A stretch of 64,000 nucleotides of DNA, from NCBI GenBank assembly GCA_948144175.1, contig CANXME010002275.1:3228001-3292000 (forward strand), in the 5' to 3' direction. Numbering within the stretch: position 1 is the first letter of the stretch; each line of letters opens with the position of its first letter. This DNA comes from Closterium sp. NIES-65. Lineage: Eukaryota; Streptophyta; Zygnematophyceae; Desmidiales; Closteriaceae. The notes below the pieces were generated by a model, which searched no databases, was not told the origin of the DNA, and saw only the letters and a program-made list of their open reading frames with translations. The translations under genes were made by a program, and so were the position numbers. This document shows, one piece after another, positions 50,114-61,209 of this stretch.

Positions 50114-53100
50114 GTCTGGTCCTGCTGCGGGTGCAGAGTCTGGGGGTGCTACGCCTGCGGGTGCTGAGCTTGGGGGTGCTGCTGCTGGGGGTGCTGAGCC
50201 TGGGGGTGCGAGGCCGGGGGGTGCTGAGCTTGGGGGTGCTGCTGCTGGGGGTGCTGAGCCGGGAGGTGCTACGTCAGGAGCTGCTGAGCCAGGGGGTGCT
50301 GAGCCTGGAGGTGCGGAGCCTGCGACTGCTAGACCTGGGGGCTCTCCGGTTGCTCCGTCTCGGCGGGAGCCGCTCTCTCCACAGGAGCTGCGCGAGTGGT
50401 TTGCTCGCCGCTGGAGGCGTGCTGCTGGAGCTGGAGCTCCTTCGACTGCTGAGGGTGCTGGTGCTGCCGGTCCCGGAGCTGTTGGGCCTGCGGGTCCTAC
50501 TGGCGCTGGAGCTGCTGAGCCTGGGGGTGCTGAGTCTGGAGCTGCTGAGCCTGGGGGTGCTGAGTCTGGAGCTGCTGAGCCTGGGGGTGCTACGTCTGGA
50601 GCCGCTGAGCCTGGGGTTTCTCCTGGTGCTGCGCCTCGGCAGGAGCCCCTCTCTCCACAGGAGCTGCGCGAGTGGTTTGCTCGCCGCTGGAGGCGTACTG
50701 CTGGAGTTGGAGCTTCTTCGACCGTCGAGGGTACTGGTGCCGCCGGTCCCGGAGGTGCTACGCCTGCGGGTCCTACTGGAGCTGGGGCTGCTGAGGGCGT
50801 TGGTGCTGAGTCTGCTGCTGTCTGTCCTGCCGGTGGTTCTGCTGCTGGTGCTGCTGCTGGTGCTGCTGGAGGTCCTGCCGCTGGAGGTGTTGGTGGCGCT
50901 GGTGCTGCCGCTGAGGGTGCTGGTGCTGTCCCTGCTGAGTCAAGAGCTGGCGCGCGGCCTCGGCCGTACTTCGTTCCGCTTCTGCAGCAGGTTCTTGGTC
51001 TTTTTCCTCCGGTAGAGTGTCCACAGCCTGTCCAGTCGCAATCACTGTTGGAGCCTACCTCCCCACTGCCTGCTCCCTCTCCTTACACTGGTCCTACTGG
51101 AGGTCTTGCTGAGCGTCGTGAGCCTGCCTCTCGTCCCGCGTTGCCTGTTCGTGCTGCTCGCGCTAGTGGTCGCGGTTCGCGTCAGCGTCCTCCTCCTGTC
51201 CCTGGCACGCACCGGATGTCTCTGCGTCCGTCCACTGCTCCTCTGCGTGCCCCTTTGCCTTCTCCTCCTGAGTCCTCTCTTCCTGCGCTTGCCGACCCTG
51301 AGTCGGACTCCCTTCGTGCTGCCAGTCCTACTGTCACGCGTCTCCTTGCTACTGTCGTCACTGACCCCTCTTTTGAGTCCACTGCTGCGTCTGCTCTTGT
51401 CGGTGAGCTCGTCGACTTTGCTGCTCGCTGTCGTCTAGACTACGCTGCTAGTCTTGTTGCTGAGTCTGCGTCTGTCTGTCCTCCGTCCGTCGGGGGTGGG
51501 TGTGCTCTTGGCACGGACGTCCTAGAGGACAGGCAGGAGGAGTTCCAGTGTCTGGCTGCTGCTTCACCTCATCTCGCGTCTGTACTGCTTGCTCCTGAGG
51601 GAGACCCGGATGCACTAGACATCCCAACTCCGCGCTCTTACGCGGAGGCCGTAGAGGGTCCCTACTCCTCTCAGTGGCAGGCAGCTATGGATGCAAAGAT
51701 GGCTTCCTGGAAGTCCACAGGCACCTACGTTGACGCGGTTCCCCGTCCTGGGGCGAACATCGTCAGTGGCATGTGGATCTTCAGGGTGAAGCGGCCGCCG
51801 GGCGCTCCACCTATCTTCAAGGCGCGGTACGTCGCTCGTGGCTTCAGTCAGCGGCAGGGAGTTGACTACTTTGAGACCTTCTCTCCCACCCCGAAGATGA
51901 CCACTCTTCGGGTGCTGCTGCACATAGCCGCTCAGCGCGACTACGAGCTTCACTCTCTCGAGTTCAGTACTGCGTTCTTGCAGGGGAGCCTGCACGAGGA
52001 GATCTGGCTGCGCCGTCCGCCTGGCTTCACTGGGACTTTCCCTCCTGGCACCCAGTGGAGCCTCCGACGGCCAGTCTACGGTCTCCGCCAGGCACCACGT
52101 GAGTGGCACGACACACTGAGGACTACACTTGCGGCCCTTGGGTTTGCTCCTTCCACTGCCGACCCGTCGCTGTTTCTGCGCACCGACACCTCTCTGCCGC
52201 CGTTCTACATCCTCGTGTACGTCGACGACTTGGTCTTTGCCACAGCGGACACTGCTGGACTCGCCTACGTGAAGTCCGAGCTGCTGAAGAGACACACGTG
52301 CACAGACCTGGGTGAACTGCGCAGCTACCTTGGCTTGCATATCACTCGGGACAGAGCACGCCGCACCATTACCTTGACTCAGTCACACATGGTGCAGCAG
52401 GTCCTTCAGCGCTTCGGCTTCACGTACTCCTCGCCTCAGGCCACTCCTCTGTCTACTCGTCACTCGCTCTCAGCTCTGCCTTCGGATGAGTCCGTAGAGT
52501 CGAGTGGCCCGTACCCAGAGCTTGTTGGCTGCCTCATGTACCTGATGACCTGCACACGACCTGACCTTGCATACCCTCTTAGCATTCTTGCACGCTATGT
52601 TGCTCCTGGGAGACACCGACCAGAGCACATGGCTGCAGCGAAGAGGGTATTGCGCTACCTGTGTAGTACGTCGGGCATGGGGCTAGTGCTTGGAGGGCGG
52701 AGTCCAGTGGTACTTACAGGTCACGCGGACGCTTCTTGGGCTGACGACCAGGCTACGCAGCGGTCGTCACAGGGTTACACCTTCAGCCTTGGCTCCGGCT
52801 CTGTCTCGTGGCGGGCTACTCGCTCGTCTTCGGTTCTCAGCTCGAGTTGTGAGGCTAAGATCTACGCAGGGGCCATGGCTGCACAGGAGCTTCGCTGGCT
52901 CACCTACCTGCTGACTGACCTTGGAGAGCCGCCTCGTTCTCCTCCAGTGCTGTACGTAGACAACAAGGCCATGCTGGCCTTGTGTCGAGAGCAGCGTCTT
53001 GAGCACAGAACGAAGCACATTGCTCTTCGCTATTTCCTTGCTCGTGAGCTACAGCAGCGTGGACAGTTGCGGCTTGCGTACGTGGCCTCTGAGGCCAACA

Positions 53101-53201
53101 CTGCTGATGTGTTCACCAAGGCACTCGCGCCTTGTGACCATCAGCGCTTCTGCACCCAGCTGGGTCTTGTGCCTGTCTTGTCTCACTTGCTCTCCTCTTG
53201 A
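50000..53201 (+). CDS. Copia-8 ORF 2: spacer, reverse transcriptase, RNase H
   Basis: The frame is open from 49638, but meaningful only after the C run at 49990-49999, where it takes over from ORF 1. It encodes DFLVPVPPPVDPLPPQ, GGAEPGG and GGAESGAAE repeats with two copies of SPQELREWFARRWRR, RPYFVPLLQQVLGL, and a complete RVT_2. RT includes MASWKSTGTYVDAVPRPGAN, FETFSPTPKMTTLRV, catalytic YVDD at 52218-52229, and ITRDRARRTITLTQSHMVQQ. RNase H has TGHADASWADD, EAKIYAGAMAAQE, YVDNKAMLAL and ANTADVFTKAL. The frame ends TGA 53199-53201. No internal stop. Confidence 0.93.
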
Positions 53202-53409
53202 CTTTACTTGTACTGTCACATATATATACTTGTTCTTGCTTGTCTAGCTTTATATATATATGTGTGTACTCCTGTATGTGAACTGGCCTTATGGCCTTGC
53301 TCTTGTGCTCGGACTGTGTGGTGACTTTGTGATCCACCCTGATCTTTGCTTTGCTTTGCTTGACTGGTCTTGTGACCCCTTGTTCTCCCCCACTTTGCCT
53401 ATGGGGGTG
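53202..53409 (+). other. Copia-8 3' untranslated region and polypurine tract
   Basis: TATATATA-rich stretch, GACTGGTCTTGTGACCCCTT and TGCCTATGGGGGTG before the LTR. Confidence 0.83.
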
Positions 53410-53544
53410 TGTCAGAACATATATGTAGCTTATGCTGTTGTGTAGGCTACAGTGGGGTATACCATAGGGGGTACAACCCAATTAGGGTTTTGCTATTTGT
53501 ACTCACTTCACTCATAGTTCATTCATTCTCGTTCTATTCTCACA
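53410..53544 (+). repeat. Copia-8 3' LTR
   Basis: Identical over 135 bp to the 5' copy and followed by CTGAG. Confidence 0.96.
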
Positions 53545-53549
53545 CTGAG

Positions 53550-56225
53550 ACTTGGGGTGCTCCGCCTGGCGGTGTTTTGCCTGAGGGTGCTGAGCCTGGA
53601 GGTTCTCCGCCTGGAGGTGCTTCATCTCGCCGGGAGCCACTCTCCCCACAGGAGTTGCGTGAGTGGTTTGCCCGGCGCTGGAGGCGTGCTGCTGGTGCTG
53701 GAGGTTCTTCGGCTGCAGAGGGTGCTGCTGCCGCGCATCCCGGAGGTGCTCGTGCTGTGGGTGCTGGAGCTGCTAGGCCTGAGGGTTCTCCTGGAGCTGG
53801 TACTACTGTGGGTGTTGGCGCTGAGACTACTGCTGGCGGTTCAACTGGCAGTGCTCCTGGTGCTGCTGGGGGTGCTGGAGGTGCTGCTAGAGGTGCTGCT
53901 GGAGCGGGTACTCCTGCTGGAGGTACTGGTGCTGTCCCTGCTGTTTCTGGCGTCGCCACGCGGCCCCGACCGTACTTCGTTCCGCTCCTGCAGCAGGTTC
54001 TTGGTCTGACACCTTCTCCTGGTCCTCCTCCTCCTCCTCCTCCGTTAGAGGGTCCACAGCCAGTCTTTTCACAGTTACAGCTACAGCCTGCCTCCCCTTT
54101 GCCTGCTCCTTCTCCCTACGCTGGTCCGACTGGAGGTCTTACTGAGCGTCGTGAGCCTGCCTCTCGTCCTGCGTCGCCTGTTCGCACTGCTCGCACTAGT
54201 GGTCGCGGTTCACGTCAGCGTCCTCCTCCTGTCCCTGGCACGCACCGGATGTCTCTACGTCCGTCCACTGCTCCTCTGCGTGCCCCTTTGCCTTCTCCTC
54301 CTACTTCCTCTCTTCCTGCTCTTGCCGACCCGGAGTCGGACTCTCTTCGTGCTGCCAGTCCCACTGTCACGCGTCTCCTTGCTACTACTGTCACTGACCC
54401 TTCCTTCGAGTCTTCTGCCCTTGTCACTGAGCTTGTCGACTTTGCTGCGCGCTGTCGTCTAGACTTCGCTGCTAGTCTTGTCGCTGAGTCTGAGTCTGCC
54501 TGTCCTTCGTCCGTCGGGGGTGAGTGTGCCCTAGGCACGGACGTCCTTGAGGACAGGCAGGAGGAGTTCCAGTGTCTGGCCGCCGCTTCACCTCATCTCG
54601 CGTCTGTACTGCTCGCCCCTGAGGGAGACCCGGATGCACTAGACATCCCGACTCCGCGCTCTTACGCGGAGGCGATAGAGGGTCCCTACTCCTCTCTGTG
54701 GCAGGCAGCTATGGATGCAGAGATGGCTTCCTGGAAGTCCACAGGCACCTACGTTGACGCTGTTCCCTCTCCTGGGGCGAACATCGTCAGTGGCATGTGG
54801 ATTTTCAGGGTGAAGCGGCCGCCGGGTTCTCCGTCTGTCTTCAAGGCGCGTTACGTGGCTCGTGGCTTCAGTCAGCGACAGGGAGTTGACTACTTTCAGA
54901 CCTTCTCCCCCACCCCGAAGATGACTACTCTTCGAGTACTGCTGCACGTTGCTGCTCACCGCGACTACGAGCTGCACTCTCTCGACTTCAGCACAGCTTT
55001 CTTGCAGGGCAGCCTGCACGAGGAGATCTGGCTGCGTCGCCCACCTGGCTTCACTGGGTCTTTCCCTCCTGGTACCCAGTGGAGTCTCCGGCGTTCAGTC
55101 TACGGTCTCCGCCAGGCGCCACGTGAGTGGCACGACACACTGAGGACTACGCTTGCGGCACTTGGGTTTGCTCCTTCTACTGCCGACCCGTCGCTGTTTC
55201 TGCGCACCGACACCTCTCTGCCGCCGTTCTACATCCTCGTGTACGTCGACGACTTGGTCTTTGCCACAGCAGACACTGCTGGACTCGCTTACGTGAAGTC
55301 GGAGCTGTAGAAGAGACACACGTGCACTGACCTGGGTGAACTGCGCAGCTACCTTGGCTTGCAGATCACCCGGGACAGAGCACGCCGCACCATTACCCTG
55401 ACTCAGTCACACATGGTGCAGCAGGTCCTTCAGCGCTTCGGCTTCACGTACTCCTCGCCTCAGGCCACTCCTCTGCCTACTCGCCACTCGCTCTCAGCTC
55501 TGCCTTCGGATGAGTCCGTAGAGTCGAGTGGCCCGTATGCAGAGCTTGTTGGCTGCCTCATGTACCTGATGACCTGCACACGACCTGACCTTGCATACCC
55601 TCTCAGCATTCTCGCACGCTATGTTGCTCCTGGGAGACACCGACCAGAGCACATGGCTGCAGCGAAGAGGGTGTTGCGCTACTTGTGCAGTACGTCGGGC
55701 ATGGGGCTAGTGCTTGGAGGGCGCGGTCCAGTGGTCCTCACTGGGCACGCGGACGCTTCTTGGGCTGACGACCAGGCTACGCAGCGGTCGTCACAGGGTT
55801 ACACCTTCGGCCTTGGTTCCGGCTCTGTCTCGTGGCGGGCTACTCGCTCGTCTTCTGTTCTCGGCTCCATTTGTGAGGCTGAGATCTACGCCGGGGCTAT
55901 GGCTGCTCAGGAGCTTCGCTGGCTCACCTACCTGTTGACCGACCTTGGAGAGCCGCCTCGTTCTCCTCCAGTCCTGTACGTAGACAACAAGGCCATGCTG
56001 GCCTTGTGTCGAGAGCAGCGTCTGGAGCACAGGACAAAGCACATTGCTCTCCGCTACTTTCTTGCTCGTGAGCTACAGCAGCGTGGACAGTTGCGACTTG
56101 CGTACGTGGCCTCTGAGGCCAACACTGCTGATGTCTTCACCAAGGCACTTGCGCCTTGTGATCATCAGCGTTGCTGCACGCAGCTGGGTCTTGTGCCTGT
56201 CTTGCCTCACTTGCTCACTTCTTGA
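53550..56225 (+). pseudogene. Copia-7 pol: rest of spacer, RT and RNase H
   Basis: Resumes the spacer (TWGAPPGGVLPEGAEPGG), SPQELREWFARRWRR, an Ala/Gly-rich part and RPYFVPLLQQVLGL. RT follows with YVDD intact (55242-55253). A CAG to TAG stop at 55308 lies right after VKSEL; the frame then continues KRHTCTDLGELRSYLGLQ, RNase H with TGHADASWADD, YVDNKAMLAL and ANTADVFTKAL, and ends HLLTS, TGA 56223-56225. One stop is the only lesion in this half. Confidence 0.94.
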
Positions 56226-56436
56226 CCTTGCTTGTACCTTGACCTATATATACTCTTGCTCTTGCTTGCTTGACTCTTGTATATCTCTATATATGATCTT
56301 GCATGCGAACTAGCCTTGTGGCCCTTGACCTTGCTTTGGAATGTGTGGTGACTTTGTGATCCACCCTGAGCTTTGCTTTGCTTTGCTTGACTGGTCTTGT
56401 GACCCCTTGTTCTCCCCCACTTTGCCTATGGGGGTG
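56226..56436 (+). other. Copia-7 3' untranslated region and polypurine tract
   Basis: Same arrangement as in Copia-8, ending TGCCTATGGGGGTG. Confidence 0.83.
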
Positions 56437-56568
56437 TGTCAGAACATTATAGCTTACTTATTTGTGTAGGCTATAGTGGGGTATCCCATAGGGGGTACAA
56501 CCCAATTAGGATTTCATATTTGTACTCACTTCATTCATAGTTCATTCATTCTCGTTCACTTCTTCTCA
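56437..56568 (+). repeat. Copia-7 3' LTR
   Basis: 132 bp, one difference from the 5' copy (AGGATTTC against AGGGTTTC), followed by AACCA. Confidence 0.95.
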
Positions 56569-56573
56569 AACCA

Positions 56574-57320
56574 TTACAGGGAGCCGGCAGCACCTTCTAC
56601 ACACCCGACCATTAGGTCGGCATCTTCTTAAGCATAGAATTCTCAATGACTGAATTATTCATAATTTAGAATTTTTGCTTGTTGTTGCATGTGATTTCAA
56701 TGCATGCGATTGCCCACAGGCAGCATCATCCGCCCACGATAGACCTTTGCAGCCCGAACCAGTCACGGCATGCAGCTGTGCGAAGCTCAACTCGCGGAGT
56801 GGGGTGATGGGGGAAATGGCGGTGCCTGCGCGGGGCGATGGGGGGAACGGAGGAGCGGGTAGCAGGAAAAATAGGTGTTATTATACGGTTGGCAGATGCC
56901 TATTATCCATCTAAGTTCTGTGCAAGATCTAGGGAGAATGTTATGAGTAGTGTATGAAAGTTACCGGAAATGGTTTAGAACAACGGCAGATACAAAAGTG
57001 GTACACATAACTGAGAAAAATGGCTGAGGGTTCTAGTTAAATGCTGTCAGTTAGCATGGCCGGGTAAGGATGTGGTTTGGTTGGGTTCTGTTGAAATTAG
57101 ATGCGGTAATGTGGTTAAGTCTGAAATGATGAAGTGGTTGGCACAGGTGGTTGACGCGTTTAGTTGTGTGGTGTTGAATGTCAGCTCTTGCTCAGGTTCC
57201 ATGAGGACGTGTCCTATTTCAGCTCAGGTGGCAGGTGACAATTCGGTGTGCATGACAGGTGGCGCAAAAGCTATCTGCCTCCCAGGTCACGCTGAGTTGG
57301 CGTCATCTGTGAGGCACAAA
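56574..57320. other. Intergenic sequence, nothing recognised
   Basis: Non-repetitive, moderate GC. Reading frames are short (under about 85 codons) and carry no recognisable motif. This marks the change from transposon pile to ordinary host sequence. Confidence 0.6.
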
Positions 57321-57322
57321 TA

Positions 57323-57533
57323 ATTCGCCTCCCCTCCCCCCTCGATTGATTGTTTGTGAGGAGCTGGGGTGGAAGGGGGGGACTAACGAAATTGGCGAGA
57401 ATTTGCCTCCCCTTCCCCCACGATCGATTGAATGTGAAGGGGCAGGGGGGAAGGGGGGAAGGAGGGACTATCGAAATTGGCGAGAGTTTCGCCTACCCTC
57501 CCACCTCGATCAATTGTTTCCGTGGGGGGGAGG
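57323..57533. repeat. Degenerate tandem repeat, about 80 bp unit
   Basis: Three copies, the last partial, starting at about 57323, 57401 and 57486. Each has TTCGCCTCCCCTCCC, then CGATTGATTGTTT, G-rich purines and (in the first two) ACTA(A/T)CGAAATTGGCGAGA. Confidence 0.8.
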
Positions 57534-59483
57534 ACGAATTTCGCGAAGATTGCCGACGGGAATTGTTTCGTCAATTTTGATTTCAACCTGTGCTTGATAT
57601 AATGAAATTCAATTATCTGACCTAACCGAATTGCATGTAAACAGAAGTATATGAGATATTTTTTCTGACACTACCCACAATAATGTTACGACAATGCTAG
57701 TGTCTTGATCATCATATCAATGATTATTATTTTCATTCGTAGCTGTAATCATTATCAAATCGTTGAAGTCCATTCCTAAAAAAACAATAATTACGAAATA
57801 TGCATGTTGTTACGACAACTACATATAGTTGTTACCAACAAGCACTATCTGTAGTAGTGGGTCACAAATTTGCGAGGAAAACCTAGGAGAAGTCAATTGC
57901 GGCAATGCTGGAAGTCGACATATGAGCTTTGGGTCTACAAACTTTTGCAACGACTAGAACATTTCACACGTGTTATACGGTTTAGAGATGTATTTGGCAA
58001 CAACGCGGCACTTGTAGGGGCAGATTTGGGATGGGACAGTTCCGGAAGCACTGTACACTGTCCCGATTGTCTCTTTCGGGAGCAGAGACACATTTGGGAC
58101 AGTTCAAAGAGACCCGACAGCGACTTCCGAGATGGCACTTTAGAAGATACGTTTTTAGGACCTCAACTTTTTGGTGAAGTTCGTCAACACCAGAAACCAC
58201 GGGGACAGATATACAATGAGTAGGCATTTCATTCTGATGAACCTCACACTTAGTGATCAAAGCAAAAAAATATCGACATTGGCAGATTATGCTTGCCGTC
58301 ATCTCGCGAGGGGAATGCGTGTCCCTACCCCCGCTAATTCCTAAACTACCCTCATAGCTAGATTGACCAAGTGTAGGTATCCTAGGTTGTAAAATAACAA
58401 AGGTCAAAATAAGGAGGACCAGGTGTACCAACCAGCGCCAATGAACTTTGACTTCGGTGAATAGTTGCTTGAAAAGCTACATGTAGTTGCCGTTGTTTTC
58501 CGTTGGTCCTTTTGTACACCAGAAAGTTCCGACATTGGCCCTGCCGTTTGCTGCAGCTGGTTCGTCGTTGAGCAAAGGTTTCACAAGCCATTTCCAGCAT
58601 CCCTTGTCGTGATTGGGGACATGATTTTGAGCCTGAGGAGAAGTGGGGGACCCACATTTTCTCCTGAAAGAAGCTTTGCTTGATCTCTAGCGAGCTCGGG
58701 CTCCCTAATCAGTAAAGTCGTTCGATCCTGCTTAACATTCACGGAGGCGCATGAAGCAACAAGTACAGTTTCGTGTGGTCGGTAGCTCCGTTTCAGAATG
58801 CCTGAGCGATTCCAGGGTCTACCAGAAATCTTCTCATATTTTGGGGACTCGAGAACATAATTCAAGCGAACAACTGGAGCTTGTCCCCCGAGAATCGAAT
58901 CGACTTTGTGATGGCAGCGAAATACCAGATGCAAACAAACCTCAAGCCTCACATGTCGCGTACAGATGTTCTGGCTTAGAGGTCTTTCCTAAAAGAAGCC
59001 CATCTCCCTAATGAGTAGTTGTTTCACATTAGTCCTAGGTGTATCCCCTCCTTTACAGTCCCGTTTTTGGCGGGAAATCTTGCATCTTGACTGAATCATT
59101 GCACGAATCAGTTCCGCAGCCAATCAGAGGACGCAAATCGAACCTGTGAGAACATTTTAAGAAAAAAATAAAAAAAACTGTAAGTTTTGATTCACTGTTT
59201 ACGTTTTTGCAGTTGTGTTTGTCTGTTTATCTTGGCCGCTCTTTTTTTCTAAATTATGTTTGCGCGGTTCCCCGCGAGCTCCGACGATGCCATCTCATTA
59301 GTCTTGCTTACAGTGTAAAACAAAAAAATGTTGTCCTCTTTTCTGGCCTTCAACATAATTTACATTGTATTTGTCTGCCCGTTTGTCCTGCGACACTGAT
59401 CAACGCGGCGAACCGTGCGACGAGAAGTTGAAGACAGCGTAGTCCGAATGTACGTATGTGACAGAAATGCACGAATAGTAGCA
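57534..59483. other. Intergenic sequence, no supportable gene
   Basis: AT-rich 57600-57850, otherwise mixed. It contains a hairpin group at 58033-58103. The longest frames (123 codons minus, 58581-58952; 149 codons minus, 57982-58431) lack any domain or composition suggesting a protein. I cannot exclude small exons of an intron-rich gene. Confidence 0.5.
58033..58103. other. Competing hairpins
   Basis: GGGACAGT at 58033-58040, ACTGTCCC at 58057-58064, GGGACAGT at 58096-58103. The second can pair with either. The right-hand pairing is extended inside by TGTCTCT (58068-58074) with AGAGACA (58084-58090). Confidence 0.7.
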
Positions 59484-59960
59484 AAGGGAAATAGCTCTTC
59501 ATGCAGCCCTCCTTATACGGGACTATAAGTTCTCTTTTGCCCGGGGTTTGTGAGTTTTCCACAAAGGCCCGTAGCGCGCGTGTTTTTTACGGGGACTCTA
59601 ATCGAGAACATTTGTAATACAATCGCGATGGGAGGGAAAACATGCTTTCTGCTGTCTACTCACCACCACTCCGTCTTCGGGAAATAAAGTTTCGCAGCAC
59701 ATAAAAAAAACGCTTTGAATCGTATTGTGATCATCCCTGAAGCGGATGTGTTTACAGAACACCAGCGGGTTGTTTTAGTCAAAGTCACTAATAAGACCGC
59801 AATATTACAAAACAGTTATATGGTCAGTGCAGGCGTTCACTGAAATGGATAAATCTGTCACGGATAGTCACTCAGTATCTCGTGTAGTCTCTCGTTGCCC
59901 CACAATGCTATCACGAATGACCACTAAAAGAAGCGCCGCCTGAAAGTTGAAACCCCCTTC

Positions 59961-59998
<38 letters not shown>

Positions 59999-60569
59999 CA
60001 ATGATGTCACACGGTTGCAATTTAGGGACATTAGCGCATTTATTTGGTTTGTCTTTTTCACGTAGCACTGTTCTAAGCGGAAAAGAGCGAGAACATCCTC
60101 GGCGAGGCCTCATAAAACCTGAGTAGCTATTCATTTGTTAAAAACACTCCAAATAGCTACAACAATAATAGACCACAGGATGGAAATGATACTCAATCAA
60201 TTATGTTTGAAAATTCCTCGCCCAAGATGTTATCACCTTTTGCGCTTGAAACAGTGCTACGCGAAAAAAAAAAACAAACAAAATATAGAAGCAAAAGGTC
60301 CCTGAATCGCAAAGAGTGACATCGTGGGGAGAAGGATTTCAACTTTCTGGGGGGCGTTTCTTTTAGTGACCATTCGTGATAGCATTGTGGGGCGACGAGT
60401 GACTATGCGTGATACCGAGCGACTATCTGTGATGAATTCGTCGTGTTTAGTGACTTTTGGTGATATTTGTTTTATAGCCCGGACAACAACTCTCGAAGGA
60501 GATCAAGTCTCTTTTCCGCCAGGGGTTTAGGACCGTATAAGGAGGGCTGCATGAAGAGCTATTTCCCTT
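59484..60569. repeat. Putative foldback or TIR element, perfect 37-bp inverted ends
   Basis: 59484-59520 is the exact reverse complement of 60533-60569. Inside, 59856-60010 and 60316-60434 form a second, imperfect inverted pair. The interior has no gene. I see no clear target duplication at the flanks. Best guess: a non-autonomous DNA transposon or foldback element. Confidence 0.65.
59962..59995. repeat. 34-nt C homopolymer
   Basis: An uninterrupted run of C inside the left inner arm of the inverted repeat; the matching right arm has only a few G residues there. Confidence 0.9.
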
Positions 60570-61074
60570 GATCAAGTTCAACATTTCCTAGGACCGTCAT
60601 ACAACGGTACCAGGTAAACCTCAAGGCTAGTTGTCGGTAGGAGCCACCGCCATTTCAGGCGAGCCCATTCGCGCCAACAACACACGCCACTTGAGTTTGG
60701 AAACCGTGCAACCCATCCACTCCGCATGAATGGCATTCGATTCAAATCTTATCGCATTCAACCCAGCCCGCGTAATATTCTGTGATTCGCCGCGTAAGTC
60801 GCTCCTCCTCAATAGGTCATAGCAGCCAGTAAGCCGCCGATCCCTTAGTCCTACTTCGCACCGCGCCAGTTGGGACCATGTCGGGATATCACGGCCCGTG
60901 GAAATTTCAGCCTCCTGCCCTGCGGAACGACAGTGCACAGTAAAATACATCACTGTACAGAACTCCACCCTCGAATTCTTCATCTTTCTATTCGTTAATC
61001 TCCACCCTCCGTCGTTTCTGTTGCTACAGTGCCCAAAGAAACGCGCCGCAGCGACATTACTACGAATCGTGTAG
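60570..61074. other. Upstream region of the long host frame
   Basis: No gene seen. An in-frame TAG at 61072-61074 closes the frame that opens at 61075. I see no convincing TATA box near the start; a 5' untranslated exon or promoter is likely here, but I cannot place it. Confidence 0.45.
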
Positions 61075-61209
61075 AATGGTGCCGCCTTAACTAATTATTT
61101 CAATATACTTCGATACCTTCGACGACCAACCCACAACGCACTCATCGGGGTTCCATCATCCCCCAACCAGCGCTCCTTAAAGCTCAAGGCCTTGAGCTTT
61201 AACGACTCT

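Larger units (their letters stand above)
46522..53544 (+). mobile_element. Copia-8: youngest-looking copia, inserted in the Copia-7 spacer, lacking N-terminal gag
   Basis: Two identical 135-bp LTRs (46522-46656, 53410-53544) and the TSD CTGAG (46517-46521, 53545-53549). The total is 7.0 kb. After a long leader the protein begins directly at the linker before the zinc knuckle; the capsid-like MATPSVL domain of the siblings is missing. All downstream domains keep their catalytic residues and only one shift, in a 10-nt C run near 49990, breaks the frame. Confidence 0.96.
42122..56568 (+). mobile_element. Copia-7: complete Ty1/copia element, split by Copia-8
   Basis: 132-bp LTRs (42122-42253, 56437-56568) differ at one position and are flanked by AACCA (42117-42121, 56569-56573). 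Without Copia-8 it is about 7.4 kb with leader, gag, protease, integrase, spacer, RT, RNase H in one frame. Lesions are a TAG at 44346 in a Gln run, a shift near 46065, the Copia-8 insertion, and a TAG at 55308. The frames on both sides of Copia-8 agree once it and one CTGAG are removed. Confidence 0.97.

Noticed and set aside
1-56568. A novel defence, biosynthetic or signalling system
   Set aside because: Every protein domain I can recognise here is gag, protease, integrase, RT, RNase H or chromodomain of LTR retrotransposons; no other gene set is present.
58581-58952. 123-codon minus-strand frame in intergenic sequence
   Set aside because: No motif, no flanking gene signals, and such lengths are expected by chance in 4.5 kb on six frames.
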